A program made the position numbers and the translations under genes. Below are positions 16,688-24,843 of a DNA stretch of 31,119 bases, piece after piece (positions within the stretch are counted from its first letter, which is position 1; every line of letters starts with the position of its first letter). The DNA comes from an uncultured Mediterraneibacter sp. GTDB taxonomy: Bacteria > Bacillota > Clostridia > Lachnospirales > Lachnospiraceae. The stretch is from contig CAKRWZ010000012.1 of assembly GCA_934418295.1 (NCBI GenBank), positions 1 through 31,119 of the forward strand, read 5' to 3'. The notes under the pieces are model-generated. The model saw only the letters and a program-made list of their open reading frames with translations. It made no database searches and had not been told where the DNA came from.

Positions 16688-16716
16688 TTGTTTTTTTTCA
16701 TCAACATTGATATACT
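16688..16716 (+). promoter_or_regulatory. Promoter for the S1-domain gene
   Basis: -35 TTGTTT (16688-16693), 17-base spacer, -10 TATACT (16711-16716) with a TGA extension. Start near 16723, leader about 60 bases. It is divergent from the diphosphatase promoter. Confidence 0.72.
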
Positions 16717-16784
16717 GGAAATAAGAATGTCGGGAAGGGTCTTTCCGGCAGAAAAATTATGAGTACATATGAGGTGTAGGTATT

Positions 16785-17477
16785 ATGAGCGAAGAATTAA
16801 CGAAAAACGAAACCCCTGAAGAAGCTGTTGAGACAATGGCTGATTACGAAGAGCATCTGGACGATGCCAATCCATGGAACCGTGTTTCCGAATATATGGC
16901 ACAGAAAACTGTTCTTCCTGTAAAAGTAGAAGGCGTGGTAAACGGCGGTGTCATCGCTATGGTAGAAGGGCTGCGCGGATTCGTTCCGGCTTCCAAACTT
17001 TCCCTTTCTTATATCGAAGATCTGGAAACTTATCTTTCCAAGGAGATCGAAGTACAGGTCATCGATGTAGACCAGGCAAACAACCGGCTGGTTTTATCCG
17101 CCCGTGAGCTTCTGAAAGCAAAAGAGAGAAAAGCAAAGGAAGAACAGATCGCAGCTATGCAGCCGGGTGCTGTTATGGAAGGTACCGTTGAGACGCTCCA
17201 GCCTTACGGCGCATTTGTCAAACTGGAAAACGGACTCTCCGGTCTGGTACACGTATCCCAGATCTCCAGAACCCGCGTTAAAACACCGGCTGACGTTCTG
17301 AACACCGGAGATGCCGTCAAAGTGAAAGTGATCGGCGTCAAAGACGGTAAGATCAGCCTGAGCATGAAAGCGCTGGAAGAAGCTCCGGAAAGAGAACCTG
17401 TAGAAAAGGTTGTGATCCCGAAAGCAGAAAACATCGGAACCAGCCTTGGTGATCTCTTCAAAAACATCAAACTGTGA
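16785..17477 (+). CDS. Two-domain S1 RNA-binding protein (S1-like)
   Basis: A 230-residue protein with an acidic N-terminus (1-40) and two S1 domains (about 42-108 and 126-196), joined by a short helix rich in KAKERKAKEE. The second is the more typical: GAVMEGTVETLQPYGAFVKL and GLSGLVHVSQIS. Such S1 proteins bind mRNA and stand in for, or resemble, parts of ribosomal protein S1 in clostridia. It is much shorter than E. coli S1 (six domains) and not a fusion with IspH as in some clostridia. It is monocistronic, with a promoter and terminator of its own. The target is unknown. Confidence 0.88.
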   Translation: MSEELTKNETPEEAVETMADYEEHLDDANPWNRVSEYMAQKTVLPVKVEGVVNGGVIAMVEGLRGFVPASKLSLSYIEDLETYLSKEIEVQVIDVDQANNRLVLSARELLKAKERKAKEEQIAAMQPGAVMEGTVETLQPYGAFVKLENGLSGLVHVSQISRTRVKTPADVLNTGDAVKVKVIGVKDGKISLSMKALEEAPEREPVEKVVIPKAENIGTSLGDLFKNIKL

Positions 17478-17511
17478 GAAAAGTCCCGTAACAAGATATC
17501 GGGTCGATAAG

Positions 17512-17551
17512 AAAAGGGTCAAAAGCAAATCAAACGCTTTTGACCCTTTTT
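17512..17551. terminator. Bidirectional terminator between the S1-domain gene and nadE
   Basis: AAAAGGGTCAAAAGC and GCTTTTGACCCTTTTT form a perfect 15-bp stem with a 9-base loop. It has A and T flanks on both sides, so it can end both convergent transcripts. Confidence 0.9.
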
Positions 17552-17603
17552 GCATGGCGACGAGTCTGAGTCTAAGTTTGTCCGATACCTTGACGACCGC
17601 TTA
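17552..17603 (+). repeat. Partial, diverged copy of the intergenic repeat found upstream of ilvB
   Basis: Starting directly after the terminator T-run, this stretch reads GCATGGCGACGAGTC, then a variable middle, then ACCTTGACGACCGCT. The minus strand at 26758 going down reads GTATGGTGACGAGTC, a variable middle, then GACCTTGACGACCGCT. Both outer blocks match almost fully, with one base of length difference in the middle. The palindrome that follows in the ilvB copy is missing here. It ends two bases before the nadE stop codon. Confidence 0.65.
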
Positions 17604-17604
17604 C

Positions 17605-19512
17605 TTACTCTTCCAATTCTTTCAACCAGGAAGCCGCACAGGCATCACTTGGCATCCGCAGATCTCCTCGCGGAGAAAGAGCAACGGTTCCTACCTTTGG
17701 TCCGTCCGGCAGACAGGAACGTTTGAACTGCTGGGCAAAGAAGCGGCAGACAAACACTTTCAGCCATTTCCGGATCACCTCTTCCTCATATTCCCCGTCA
17801 AAGGTTCGTTTTGCCAATCGATAGATTTTTTCCGGTCCATATCCGAAGCGCAGCATATAATACAAGAAGAAGTCATGGAGTTCATATGGTCCTACCAGAT
17901 CTTCTGTTTTCTGACTAATCTTTCCTTCTTCCGGCGGAAGCAGCTCCGGGCTGACCGGAGTGTCCAGCACATCGTAGAGCACTGCCTGCAGCTGCGCATC
18001 CTTTTCTTCATCTGCTGCATATTTTACCAGATGGCGCACCAAGGTTTTCGGCACGGAAGCATTGACACCGTACATGGACATGTGGTCACCGTTGTAGGTC
18101 GCCCAGCCCAATGCCAGTTCTGACATATCTCCCGTTCCGATCAGAAGACCGCCGTTTTTATTGGCAATATCCATTAACACCTGGGTCCGTTCTCTTGCCT
18201 GGGAATTTTCGTAAGTCACATCGTGTTTTTCCGGGTCCTGGCCGATATCCCGAAAATGGAGAGTCACCGCTTCCGCAATGGGCACTTCCACCAGAGTGGC
18301 GCCGGTCTTTTCCGCCATCTTGCAGGCATTTTGGTAAGTGCGGTCCGTCGTTCCGAAACAAGGCATGGTCACTGCCGTGATCTGGCTTCTGTCCAGACCG
18401 GCCAGGTCAAACGCTCGAACGGTCACCAAGAGTGCCAGCGTGGAATCCAACCCTCCTGAAATCCCTACCACTGCATGGGACGCCCTCGCATGGAGCAGAC
18501 GTTTTTTCAATCCCATGGCCTGGATAGTCAGGATCTCCTCGCAGCGTTTCGCCCGTTCTGTCTGTTCGGACGGCACGAAAGGCCTGGACGGGAAGTTCCT
18601 GGAAAGCACGGTTTCTTCCTGCCTGATATGGAACAGGATCCGCGGCAGTCTTCTTTCGTCCTTTAACCGGAAGGTCGTATTACTGCGCCGTTCGCTGAGC
18701 AGGCGGAACATATCGAACTCCGTATAGATCGTCTGGTTTTGAAAGCGTTCTGACTCCTGCAAAATGGTTCCGTTTTCTGCCAGGATATTATGTCCTCCAA
18801 ATACCAGATCTGTCGTAGATTCTCCCTCTCCTGCACTTGCATATACATAACCTGCGATCAATCTTGCCGACTGTCCCCGGATCAGTTCCTTTCGATAAGC
18901 TGCTTTTCCGATGGTTTCATCGCTGGCAGAGCAATTGACGATCACATTGGCACCTTCCATGGCCGCCCGGATACTCGGCGGTACCGGAGACCAAACGTCT
19001 TCACAGATTTCTGCCGAAACGATCAATTCTTCCATCTCTGCTGCCTGAAACAGCAACTGCGGGCCAAAAGGGATTTTTTCTCCCTCCCACAGAATCTCCG
19101 TCGGTTTTTCCGGCCCCGGCGTAAACTGACGCATCTCATAATATTCTCCGTAGTTGGGCAAAAAGGTCTTTGTAACCAGCCCCAATAGTTTCCCCTGATT
19201 GAAAACGGCTGCCACATTATACAGTTTTCCTTCCACATCTACAGGAAGCCCCACAAAAAACAAGGCATCCGTCTCTTTTGTCTCCGCTGCGATCTGATGC
19301 AGCGCCTGTCTGGATGCTTTTAAAAGTGTGTCCTGCATAAAAAGATCCGAACAGGTATAGCCTGTGACACACAATTCCGGAAACACCACGATCTTCGCAC
19401 CGTTTCCTGCTGCTTCCAAAGCTTTCCTGCAAATCTGTTCCGTATTAAATTCCACATCTGCCACCCGGATATCCGGAGTAACTGCCGCTACTTTTACAAA
19501 TCCGTGCTCCAT
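17605..19512 (-). CDS. nadE: Glutamine-dependent NAD+ synthetase
   Basis: A 635-residue two-domain enzyme that amidates nicotinic acid adenine dinucleotide to NAD+, using ammonia released from glutamine. The N-terminal nitrilase-type glutaminase domain has the triad E46 (FPELCVTGY), K115 (VTKTFLPNYGEYYE) and C170 (SAEICEDVW). The C-terminal ammonia-dependent synthetase has the P-loop SGGLDS (352-357), GTGDMSELALGW and YGVNASVPKTLV. Both domains look intact and the length is normal for the two-domain form. Its ATG is one base after the hslO stop, so it is the last gene of a methyltransferase - hslO - nadE operon. Confidence 0.96.
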   Translation of the reverse strand: MEHGFVKVAAVTPDIRVADVEFNTEQICRKALEAAGNGAKIVVFPELCVTGYTCSDLFMQDTLLKASRQALHQIAAETKETDALFFVGLPVDVEGKLYNVAAVFNQGKLLGLVTKTFLPNYGEYYEMRQFTPGPEKPTEILWEGEKIPFGPQLLFQAAEMEELIVSAEICEDVWSPVPPSIRAAMEGANVIVNCSASDETIGKAAYRKELIRGQSARLIAGYVYASAGEGESTTDLVFGGHNILAENGTILQESERFQNQTIYTEFDMFRLLSERRSNTTFRLKDERRLPRILFHIRQEETVLSRNFPSRPFVPSEQTERAKRCEEILTIQAMGLKKRLLHARASHAVVGISGGLDSTLALLVTVRAFDLAGLDRSQITAVTMPCFGTTDRTYQNACKMAEKTGATLVEVPIAEAVTLHFRDIGQDPEKHDVTYENSQARERTQVLMDIANKNGGLLIGTGDMSELALGWATYNGDHMSMYGVNASVPKTLVRHLVKYAADEEKDAQLQAVLYDVLDTPVSPELLPPEEGKISQKTEDLVGPYELHDFFLYYMLRFGYGPEKIYRLAKRTFDGEYEEEVIRKWLKVFVCRFFAQQFKRSCLPDGPKVGTVALSPRGDLRMPSDACAASWLKELEE

Positions 19513-19513
19513 T

Positions 19514-20401
19514 TTATCTTCCTCTTCTTTTTGCCTTTTTCAAAAGTTCTTTCAGTTCCTCCACCGTAAAATGGTAGGCGCTGTCACAGAAATGACATTT
19601 CACTTCAATTTCTTCTCCGTCATCGATCATTTCCCGGATTTCCTTTTCTCCGATGCTGATGATTACTTTCTCGATCCGATTCTTTGAACAATTGCAGATA
19701 AACTGTGTCGGGAGTGTATCTGTAAACTCTACCTCCAAGCCTTCCAGTACCTGTTCCAGCATCTGCTCCGGTGTATGTCCGTTGTCCAGCATCTGTGTCA
19801 CAGAAGAAATGCGGCTGATATTCGCTTCCAGCTTCTGCAATACCTCTTCTTCCACAAAAGGCATCACCTGCACGATGAAACCGCCGGCACAACGGACTGT
19901 ATTATCTTTGTTCATCAACACACCCAGACCCACAGAAGAAGGTACCTGCTCGGAAGTGGCAAAATAATACGTCAGATCCTCTGCGATCTCCCCTGTCTGC
20001 AGCACCGTCTGTCCGGAATAAGGCTCTTTCAGCCCCATATCTTTGATCACATTCAAAAATCCTGCGCCCAGCGCGCCTCCCACGTCCAGCTTTCCGTTTT
20101 TCGGCGGAAGCATAACCGACGGATTCACTGCATATCCTTTCACGTCTCCGTGACTGTCCGCGGTGACTGTCAATCCTCCGATCGGCCCGGAACACCGGAT
20201 CTGAAGTGTCAGCACATCGGTATCATTTTTCATCATGCTGCCCATCATGGCAGCGCCTGTCAAAAGACGTCCCAGGGCTGCCGAAGCCACCGGGCTCAGA
20301 TCATGTTTTTTTCTTGCCGTCTCCACAACTCCCGTGGTCGCTGCCGCAAATGCACGGATCTGCGTTCCCGCTGCGGTCGCCCGCACTATATAATCTTTCA
20401 T
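19514..20401 (-). CDS. hslO: Redox-regulated chaperone Hsp33
   Basis: A 295-residue Hsp33. The start is MKDYIVRATAAGTQIRAFAA (20401), the family's usual opening, with AAGGAGA upstream; the reading from 20521 overlaps the methyltransferase gene and is not supported. The redox switch is at the C-terminus: C236 and C238 (CNCSKN), C269 and C272 (CHFCDS) bind zinc in the reduced state. On oxidation they form disulfides and the protein becomes an ATP-independent holdase. It has a short basic tail (KKAKRRGR). One base separates it from nadE, and 22 bases separate it from the methyltransferase stop. Confidence 0.96.
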   Translation of the reverse strand: MKDYIVRATAAGTQIRAFAAATTGVVETARKKHDLSPVASAALGRLLTGAAMMGSMMKNDTDVLTLQIRCSGPIGGLTVTADSHGDVKGYAVNPSVMLPPKNGKLDVGGALGAGFLNVIKDMGLKEPYSGQTVLQTGEIAEDLTYYFATSEQVPSSVGLGVLMNKDNTVRCAGGFIVQVMPFVEEEVLQKLEANISRISSVTQMLDNGHTPEQMLEQVLEGLEVEFTDTLPTQFICNCSKNRIEKVIISIGEKEIREMIDDGEEIEVKCHFCDSAYHFTVEELKELLKKAKRRGR

Positions 20402-20423
20402 TCGTTCTTCTCTCCTTGTTCTG

Positions 20424-21197
20424 TCAAACTTCTTTTTTCTGTCTTTTTTTTCCGCATTCCCGGGCAACCACACAGATCCTTTCGCTGGTATCTGTCGGAG
20501 GATCCCAGGTAAACCCGTCATACGCCGTCACATATTTCAGACCGGATTTTTTTATGATCTCCTGCATTTCCTCCAGCGTGTACCCTCTCTGATAATGGAT
20601 CTCTTCCGCTTTCTCATACAAGCCGTTTTCCCTCTGGGTAAAAAGCACCAACTCATAGGTGTTGATCTTCTTTTCCTGATCGTAATCGTTTTCCCAGATA
20701 AAACTGCATTCATCCCTGTTTTCCGCGATCGTCCGCCGGCCGATCACTTCCCGGTACTTATATTCTGTATTGAAATCAAACACAAAAATCCCTTCCGGAT
20801 CCAGATAATTATTGACCCAATAAAAAGTCCGGGTCAAATCTTCTTTTTCCAGGATATAATTTACAGAATCACAGACACTGTAGATCCCCCGCACCGTTCC
20901 GTACAGTTCGAACTCCCGCATATCCTGCTGAAGATAGAGGATATCGTGCCCGGACTCATATTTCTTTTCCAAGGCAACCTCCAGCATTTCCTCTGAAAGA
21001 TCCACCCCGATCATGTCATATCCTCTGGCAGCCATTTGCTCTGTCATACTTCCCGTTCCGCATCCCAGATCCAACAGCAACCCGTCCGTGATCTGGTATT
21101 TCCGGAACTGCCGGTAAAGATATTCCGCCCATTCCTCATAAGGCACATTATCCATCAATATATCATATACCGAAGCAAAATCTGAATACGCTTCCAT
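20424..21197 (-). CDS. Class I SAM-dependent methyltransferase
   Basis: A 257-residue methyltransferase with motif I LLDLGCGTGSM (41-51) and IGVDLSEEML, typical of the small-molecule methyltransferase type (Methyltransf_25/11). The opening YSDFASVYDILMDNVPYEEWAEYL is common to a Firmicutes subgroup encoded near hslO. The substrate is unknown. GGGAGGG precedes the ATG at 21197, and a strong promoter lies further upstream. It is the first gene of the operon with hslO and nadE. Confidence 0.88.
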   Translation of the reverse strand: MEAYSDFASVYDILMDNVPYEEWAEYLYRQFRKYQITDGLLLDLGCGTGSMTEQMAARGYDMIGVDLSEEMLEVALEKKYESGHDILYLQQDMREFELYGTVRGIYSVCDSVNYILEKEDLTRTFYWVNNYLDPEGIFVFDFNTEYKYREVIGRRTIAENRDECSFIWENDYDQEKKINTYELVLFTQRENGLYEKAEEIHYQRGYTLEEMQEIIKKSGLKYVTAYDGFTWDPPTDTSERICVVARECGKKRQKKEV

Positions 21198-21250
21198 GCG
21201 TTTCCCTCCCGGTTTTCTACGTTTTCCATGTTTTCAAACATTATCATCTC

Positions 21251-21279
21251 ATACTACCATAAACTCAAAGGGCTTTCAA
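21251..21279 (-). promoter_or_regulatory. Promoter for the methyltransferase - hslO - nadE operon
   Basis: Minus strand: -35 TTGAAA (21274-21279), 17-base spacer, -10 TAGTAT (21251-21256) with a TGG extension. Start near 21244. It is back to back with the mgtE promoter. Confidence 0.75.
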
Positions 21280-21296
21280 GATTTGCCATTTATTCC

Positions 21297-21325
21297 TTGA
21301 CACCTCTATACCGCTGGAATAGAAT
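21297..21325 (+). promoter_or_regulatory. Promoter for the M-box and mgtE
   Basis: -35 TTGACA (21297-21302), 17-base spacer, -10 TAGAAT (21320-21325). A near-perfect housekeeping promoter with start near 21332, about ten bases before the riboswitch. Confidence 0.85.
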
Positions 21326-21341
21326 AGAATTATAGTAAAAA

Positions 21342-21508
21342 ACTTCGGTAGGTGAGGTTACCACAGGGATAAGGTTTTTTCCTGAGATTGCTGCCGCGAT
21401 ACCGTGGAGACACGATTAGCTGGCCAACAGGCTATGTCGATCCCTAAGGCATAACTTAACGCAATTTTATGCCCTGTGATACTAAAGCTTGAACGATGTA
21501 AGAGAGAA
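21342..21508 (+). ncRNA. M-box (ykoK) magnesium riboswitch
   Basis: Conserved blocks appear in the right order: ACTTCGGTAGGTGAGGT (21342-21358), CTGCCGC (21391-21397), GGCCAAC (21422-21428) and TGATACTAAAGCTT (21477-21490). These match the M-box, which folds compactly when Mg2+ is bound. The terminator that follows and the magnesium transporter gene downstream support the call. When Mg2+ is plentiful the terminator should form and mgtE is off; at low Mg2+ an antiterminator should form. The exact end of the aptamer is approximate. Confidence 0.92.
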
Positions 21509-21515
21509 AAATTTT

Positions 21516-21548
21516 CCCCGCATTGTTTGAGCAATGGCGGGGTTTTTT
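21516..21548 (+). terminator. Riboswitch-controlled terminator
   Basis: CCCCGCATTG and CAATGGCGGGG pair, with one bulged G, around a 6-base loop, followed by six T. It lies immediately downstream of the M-box and is the expected expression platform. Confidence 0.9.
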
Positions 21549-21722
21549 GTTGCCGACACAATCCCGGAATGTGCCTGTTGGCACTTCCGGTGATCTGTGT
21601 GGAAAATATTTCAGACAATCAGTTTCTCAGAAAGGGAAAGGCGGTGAACGGAATGGATGCTGGTCCCGGTTGGCCTGTACATAATCAATTAACGATTCTT
21701 AAGAAACAAAGAGGGTACCATT
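21549..21722 (+). other. Long mgtE leader after the terminator, with an extra hairpin
   Basis: 174 bases separate the terminator from mgtE. A hairpin lies at 21556-21600: CCGGAA-T-GTGCC and GGCAC-TTCCGG around TGTT, with an outer ACACA/TGTGT arm. It has no T-run. A short reading frame opening at a GTG (21642) or ATG (21651) runs into mgtE in another frame, but has no convincing coding character. Confidence 0.5.
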
Positions 21723-23057
21723 ATGATGGACAAAGAGATTTTTGTAAATTTGCTGCAGGATCGCCAGTTCAAAGCTGTAAAAAGCATCCTGAACGTCATG
21801 AACGCAGTCGACACTGCCTCACTGCTGTCCGAACTTGACGATAAAGAGCTGGCATTGGCTTTCCGCCTGATCCCGAAGGAGGAGGCCGCAGAAGTTTTCG
21901 CAAACATGAACAACACCATGCAGAGTTATCTGGTGGAAATGTTTACGGAAAAAGAGCTGCAGGAGCTGCTGGAGGACTTGTATATGGACGATACCGTCGA
22001 TCTTCTGGAAGAGCTTCCTGCCAATCTGGTCATTCGTATTTTAGACAACGTCAGCCAATCGAAACGAAATATGATCAACGTACTTCTGAACTATCCCGAC
22101 GACAGTACCGGAAGTATCATGACCACCGAGTATGTCGGTCTCCGGCAGAATATGACCGCAGCGGAAGCCATGGCCCATATCAAACGGACCGGGATCCACA
22201 AAGAAACTATTTACACTTGCTATGTGACAGAAAAAAGACGCCTGATCGGTATCGTTACCGCCAAGGATCTCCTGACGGCCGAGGATGACACTCCCGTCAA
22301 AGATCTGATGGAAACGGAGATCATTTCCGTCGGCACCCATACCGACAAGGAAGAAGTGGCCCAGCTGTTTACCAAATACGACCTGATTGCCATGCCGGTC
22401 ATGGATGCGGAAGGCTTTATGGTCGGTATCGTTACCTTCGACGATGCTATGGACGTCATGGTAGATGAGGCCACCGAAGATATGACCAAGATGGCGGCCA
22501 TGAATCCCAGTGAAAAGACGTATTTTGAGACTTCTGTATGGGGACACGCCAAAAACAGGATCCCCTGGCTTTTGATCCTGATGTTCTCCGCCACGATCAC
22601 CGGCACGATCATCACGAAATTTGAGGATGCCTTCGCAGCCATCCCGCTGCTGGTATCTTTCATCCCTATGCTGATGGACACCGGCGGAAACTGCGGTTCC
22701 CAGAGTTCTACCTTGATGATCCGCGGTATCGCTTTGAACGAGATCCAGTTTAAGGACCTGTTCAAGATCCTTTTTAAAGAATTTCGGATCTCCATGATCG
22801 TCGGTGTCACACTGGCTATTGCCAACGGACTCCGCATTCTGATCATGTACAAGGATTTTGCCCTGGCCGGAGTGATCGCACTCTCTCTGGTATTTGCAAT
22901 CATGATCGCAGAACTGATCGGCTGTCTGCTGCCCATGTGCGCCAAACGGATCGGCCTGGATCCGGCGCTGATGGCATCTCCGCTGATCACCACATTGGTG
23001 GATACCTGTACAATCATCATCTACTTCTCGATCGCGACCCGGGCATTCAACTTATAA
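21723..23057 (+). CDS. mgtE: Magnesium transporter MgtE
   Basis: A 444-residue Mg2+ channel of the MgtE/SLC41 family. The cytoplasmic N domain (about 1-128) is made of helical repeats. The CBS pair (about 130-255) senses internal Mg2+. The membrane domain (about 280-444) has five helices with the pore signature PMLMDTGGNCGSQSS (315-329) and DPALMASPLITTLVD, whose final D427 corresponds to the Mg2+-binding aspartate of the pore. The start is the first of two ATGs, with AGAGGG upstream. It is controlled by the M-box before it and ended by a strong hairpin after it, so it is a single-gene unit. Confidence 0.96.
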   Translation: MMDKEIFVNLLQDRQFKAVKSILNVMNAVDTASLLSELDDKELALAFRLIPKEEAAEVFANMNNTMQSYLVEMFTEKELQELLEDLYMDDTVDLLEELPANLVIRILDNVSQSKRNMINVLLNYPDDSTGSIMTTEYVGLRQNMTAAEAMAHIKRTGIHKETIYTCYVTEKRRLIGIVTAKDLLTAEDDTPVKDLMETEIISVGTHTDKEEVAQLFTKYDLIAMPVMDAEGFMVGIVTFDDAMDVMVDEATEDMTKMAAMNPSEKTYFETSVWGHAKNRIPWLLILMFSATITGTIITKFEDAFAAIPLLVSFIPMLMDTGGNCGSQSSTLMIRGIALNEIQFKDLFKILFKEFRISMIVGVTLAIANGLRILIMYKDFALAGVIALSLVFAIMIAELIGCLLPMCAKRIGLDPALMASPLITTLVDTCTIIIYFSIATRAFNL

Positions 23058-23059
23058 CT

Positions 23060-23112
23060 AAAGGGACCGTATGGATATCGAAGCACTTTCCGAATTCCAT
23101 ACGGTCCTTTTT
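23060..23112. terminator. Bidirectional terminator between mgtE and ilvE
   Basis: GGACCGTATGGA (23064-23075) and TCCATACGGTCC (23096-23107) pair perfectly over 12 bp with a 20-base loop, followed by TTTTT. AAA on the other flank gives a usable T-run for ilvE on the minus strand. Confidence 0.88.
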
Positions 23113-23144
23113 ATGTTTTATTCTTCTGTTTGATCACTTGCCTA

Positions 23145-24170
23145 TCAGCAAATTTTGCAGATCCAGCCTTCCGGCGCTTCGATATGGCCCATCTGGATAC
23201 CGGTCAGTGTCTCATAAAGCTTCTGGGTGATCGGTCCCATTTTCTCCATTCCGCTTGGGAAGCAGATTTCTTTTCCGTGATCTACAATCTTTCCGACCGG
23301 GGAGATAACTGCTGCAGTTCCGCAGAGTCCGCATTCTGCAAAGTCTTTTACTTCTTCAAACAATACCGGTCTTTCCTCTACTTCCAGTCCCAGATAATGC
23401 TCTGCCACATACAGCAGGGAACGTCTCGTAATGGACGGGAGAATGGAATCAGACTTCGGTGTTACCACTTTTCCGTCTTTTGTGACAAACAGGAAGTTGG
23501 CACCACCTGTCTCTTCTACCTTCGTTCTGGTGGCAGCATCCAGATACATGTTCTCATCGAATCCTTCTGCGTGGGCCGTAACGATGGCATGCAGACTCAT
23601 CGCATAGTTCAGGCCTGCTTTGATATGTCCGGTTCCGTGCGGAGCTGCACGGTCAAAATCGGACACTTTGATCGTGATCGGCTTTGCGCCGCCTTTGAAA
23701 TATGGTCCTACCGGAGTTACAAGGATACGGAACTGATATTCGTCAGCCGGTTTTACACCGATGACAGGATTTGTTCCGAACATATAAGGTCTGATATACA
23801 AAGTGGCGCCTGATCCATACGGAGGAACATAAGTGGCATTTGCCTCTACTACTTTTTTTACGGCATCCACAAAACGGTCTGCCGGGAAAGGCGGCATCTC
23901 CAGTCTCTTTGCGGAATCCTCCATTCTTTTTGCATTCAGATCCGGACGGAACACTACGATATGACCATCCTCTGTCGTATATGCTTTCATTCCTTCAAAA
24001 ACAGTCTGTGCATACTGAAGCACTCCTGCACACTCATTCAGCACAACATTTGCATCGGAAGTCAAAACGCCTCCGTCCCATTTTCCGTCTTTAAAATTGG
24101 ATACATATCTTTTCTCTGTCTCAATGTACCCAAATCCTATGTTGGCCCAATCGATCTGTTTTTTCTCCAT
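23145..24170 (-). CDS. ilvE: Branched-chain amino acid aminotransferase
   Basis: A 341-residue fold-type IV PLP aminotransferase, the long type (BCAT group II). Lysine K184 (GHIKAGLNYAMS) forms the Schiff base; LQYAQTVFEGMKAY (51-64), TLYIRPYMFGTNP and EETGGANFLFV are family blocks. It makes valine, leucine and isoleucine from their 2-oxo acids, with glutamate as donor. It follows ilvN by 148 bases and has its own perfect -10 promoter. Only ilvB, ilvN and ilvE are here; ilvC, ilvD and the leu genes are not in the window. Confidence 0.96.
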   Translation of the reverse strand: MEKKQIDWANIGFGYIETEKRYVSNFKDGKWDGGVLTSDANVVLNECAGVLQYAQTVFEGMKAYTTEDGHIVVFRPDLNAKRMEDSAKRLEMPPFPADRFVDAVKKVVEANATYVPPYGSGATLYIRPYMFGTNPVIGVKPADEYQFRILVTPVGPYFKGGAKPITIKVSDFDRAAPHGTGHIKAGLNYAMSLHAIVTAHAEGFDENMYLDAATRTKVEETGGANFLFVTKDGKVVTPKSDSILPSITRRSLLYVAEHYLGLEVEERPVLFEEVKDFAECGLCGTAAVISPVGKIVDHGKEICFPSGMEKMGPITQKLYETLTGIQMGHIEAPEGWICKIC

Positions 24171-24273
24171 ATCTTGTCATTCCTTTCCATTTTACTATCC
24201 CTGAAGCTCTGCCTGTCGGATAAAACAAAGCTGAGCTGTTCAGACCATTCATTCATCTTGTTATTTATCTTGC

Positions 24274-24302
24274 ATTATAATACATAGATTACAAAAAATC
24301 AA
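24274..24302 (-). promoter_or_regulatory. Promoter for ilvE
   Basis: Minus strand: -35 TTGATT (24297-24302), 17-base spacer, -10 TATAAT (24274-24279). Start near 24267, leader about 97 bases. The -35 overlaps the T-rich flank of a small hairpin (AGAG/CTCT) just after the ilvN stop, which may be a weak ilvN terminator. Confidence 0.82.
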
Positions 24303-24318
24303 GAGTGCGCTCTGTTTT

Positions 24319-24828
24319 TTATCGTTCCATCATACTGATGGATTCAATACCTACACTTCCTCCCCGCACAACTTCAATATTGCGAAAAGATTCTTTAATC
24401 AGTTTTACCACCGCATCGTTTTTGGTGGACGTCTGGACAAATTCCAACAGAAGGCTGTCTTTTCCATAATCGATGACGCGGGCTTTGAACGTTTCCGCAA
24501 TCTGGAAAAGCTCTGTTTTTTCTTCCAAAGTACATTTACACACCTTTATATAAAGAATCTCTTTCATTCTCACGAACACATTGGTAAAATCAATGACTTT
24601 TATCACTTCCACCAGGCGGTTCAGCTGCTTCTTGATCTGTTCAAAAGTTTCATCGTCACTGACCGTTGCGATGGTCATCCTGGAAACCGTCGGATCCTCT
24701 GTCGTACCGACCGTCAGGCTGTCCAGGTTGTACGATTTGCCGGAAAAGAGTCCGGAAATCTTCGACAGTACACCTACCTGATTTTCCACATATAGAGAGA
24801 TCCATCTTTTTTTCATTGTCGATTCCAT
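24319..24828 (-). CDS. ilvN: Acetolactate synthase small (regulatory) subunit
   Basis: A 169-residue regulatory subunit. The N-terminal ACT domain (about 6-80) reads RWISLYVENQVGVLSKISG, then FSGKSYNLDSLTVGTTED. The C-terminal ALS_ss_C domain (about 85-160) follows. Family knowledge: it stimulates the large subunit and gives valine feedback inhibition. The start is the ATG at 24828, with AGGAGAGG upstream, 15 bases after the ilvB stop. The large subunit is encoded just upstream. Confidence 0.95.
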   Translation of the reverse strand: MESTMKKRWISLYVENQVGVLSKISGLFSGKSYNLDSLTVGTTEDPTVSRMTIATVSDDETFEQIKKQLNRLVEVIKVIDFTNVFVRMKEILYIKVCKCTLEEKTELFQIAETFKARVIDYGKDSLLLEFVQTSTKNDAVVKLIKESFRNIEVVRGGSVGIESISMMER

Positions 24829-24843
24829 ACTTTTCCTCTCCTC

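Noticed and set aside
21358..21618. Minus-strand frame of 86 codons across the M-box
   Set aside because: It is antisense to a clear riboswitch and terminator; no family match or ribosome site.
21476..21838. 120-codon frame from the M-box into mgtE as a possible leader protein
   Set aside because: Its start lies inside the riboswitch, it runs through the terminator, and its larger part is out of frame with mgtE. There is no coding signal.
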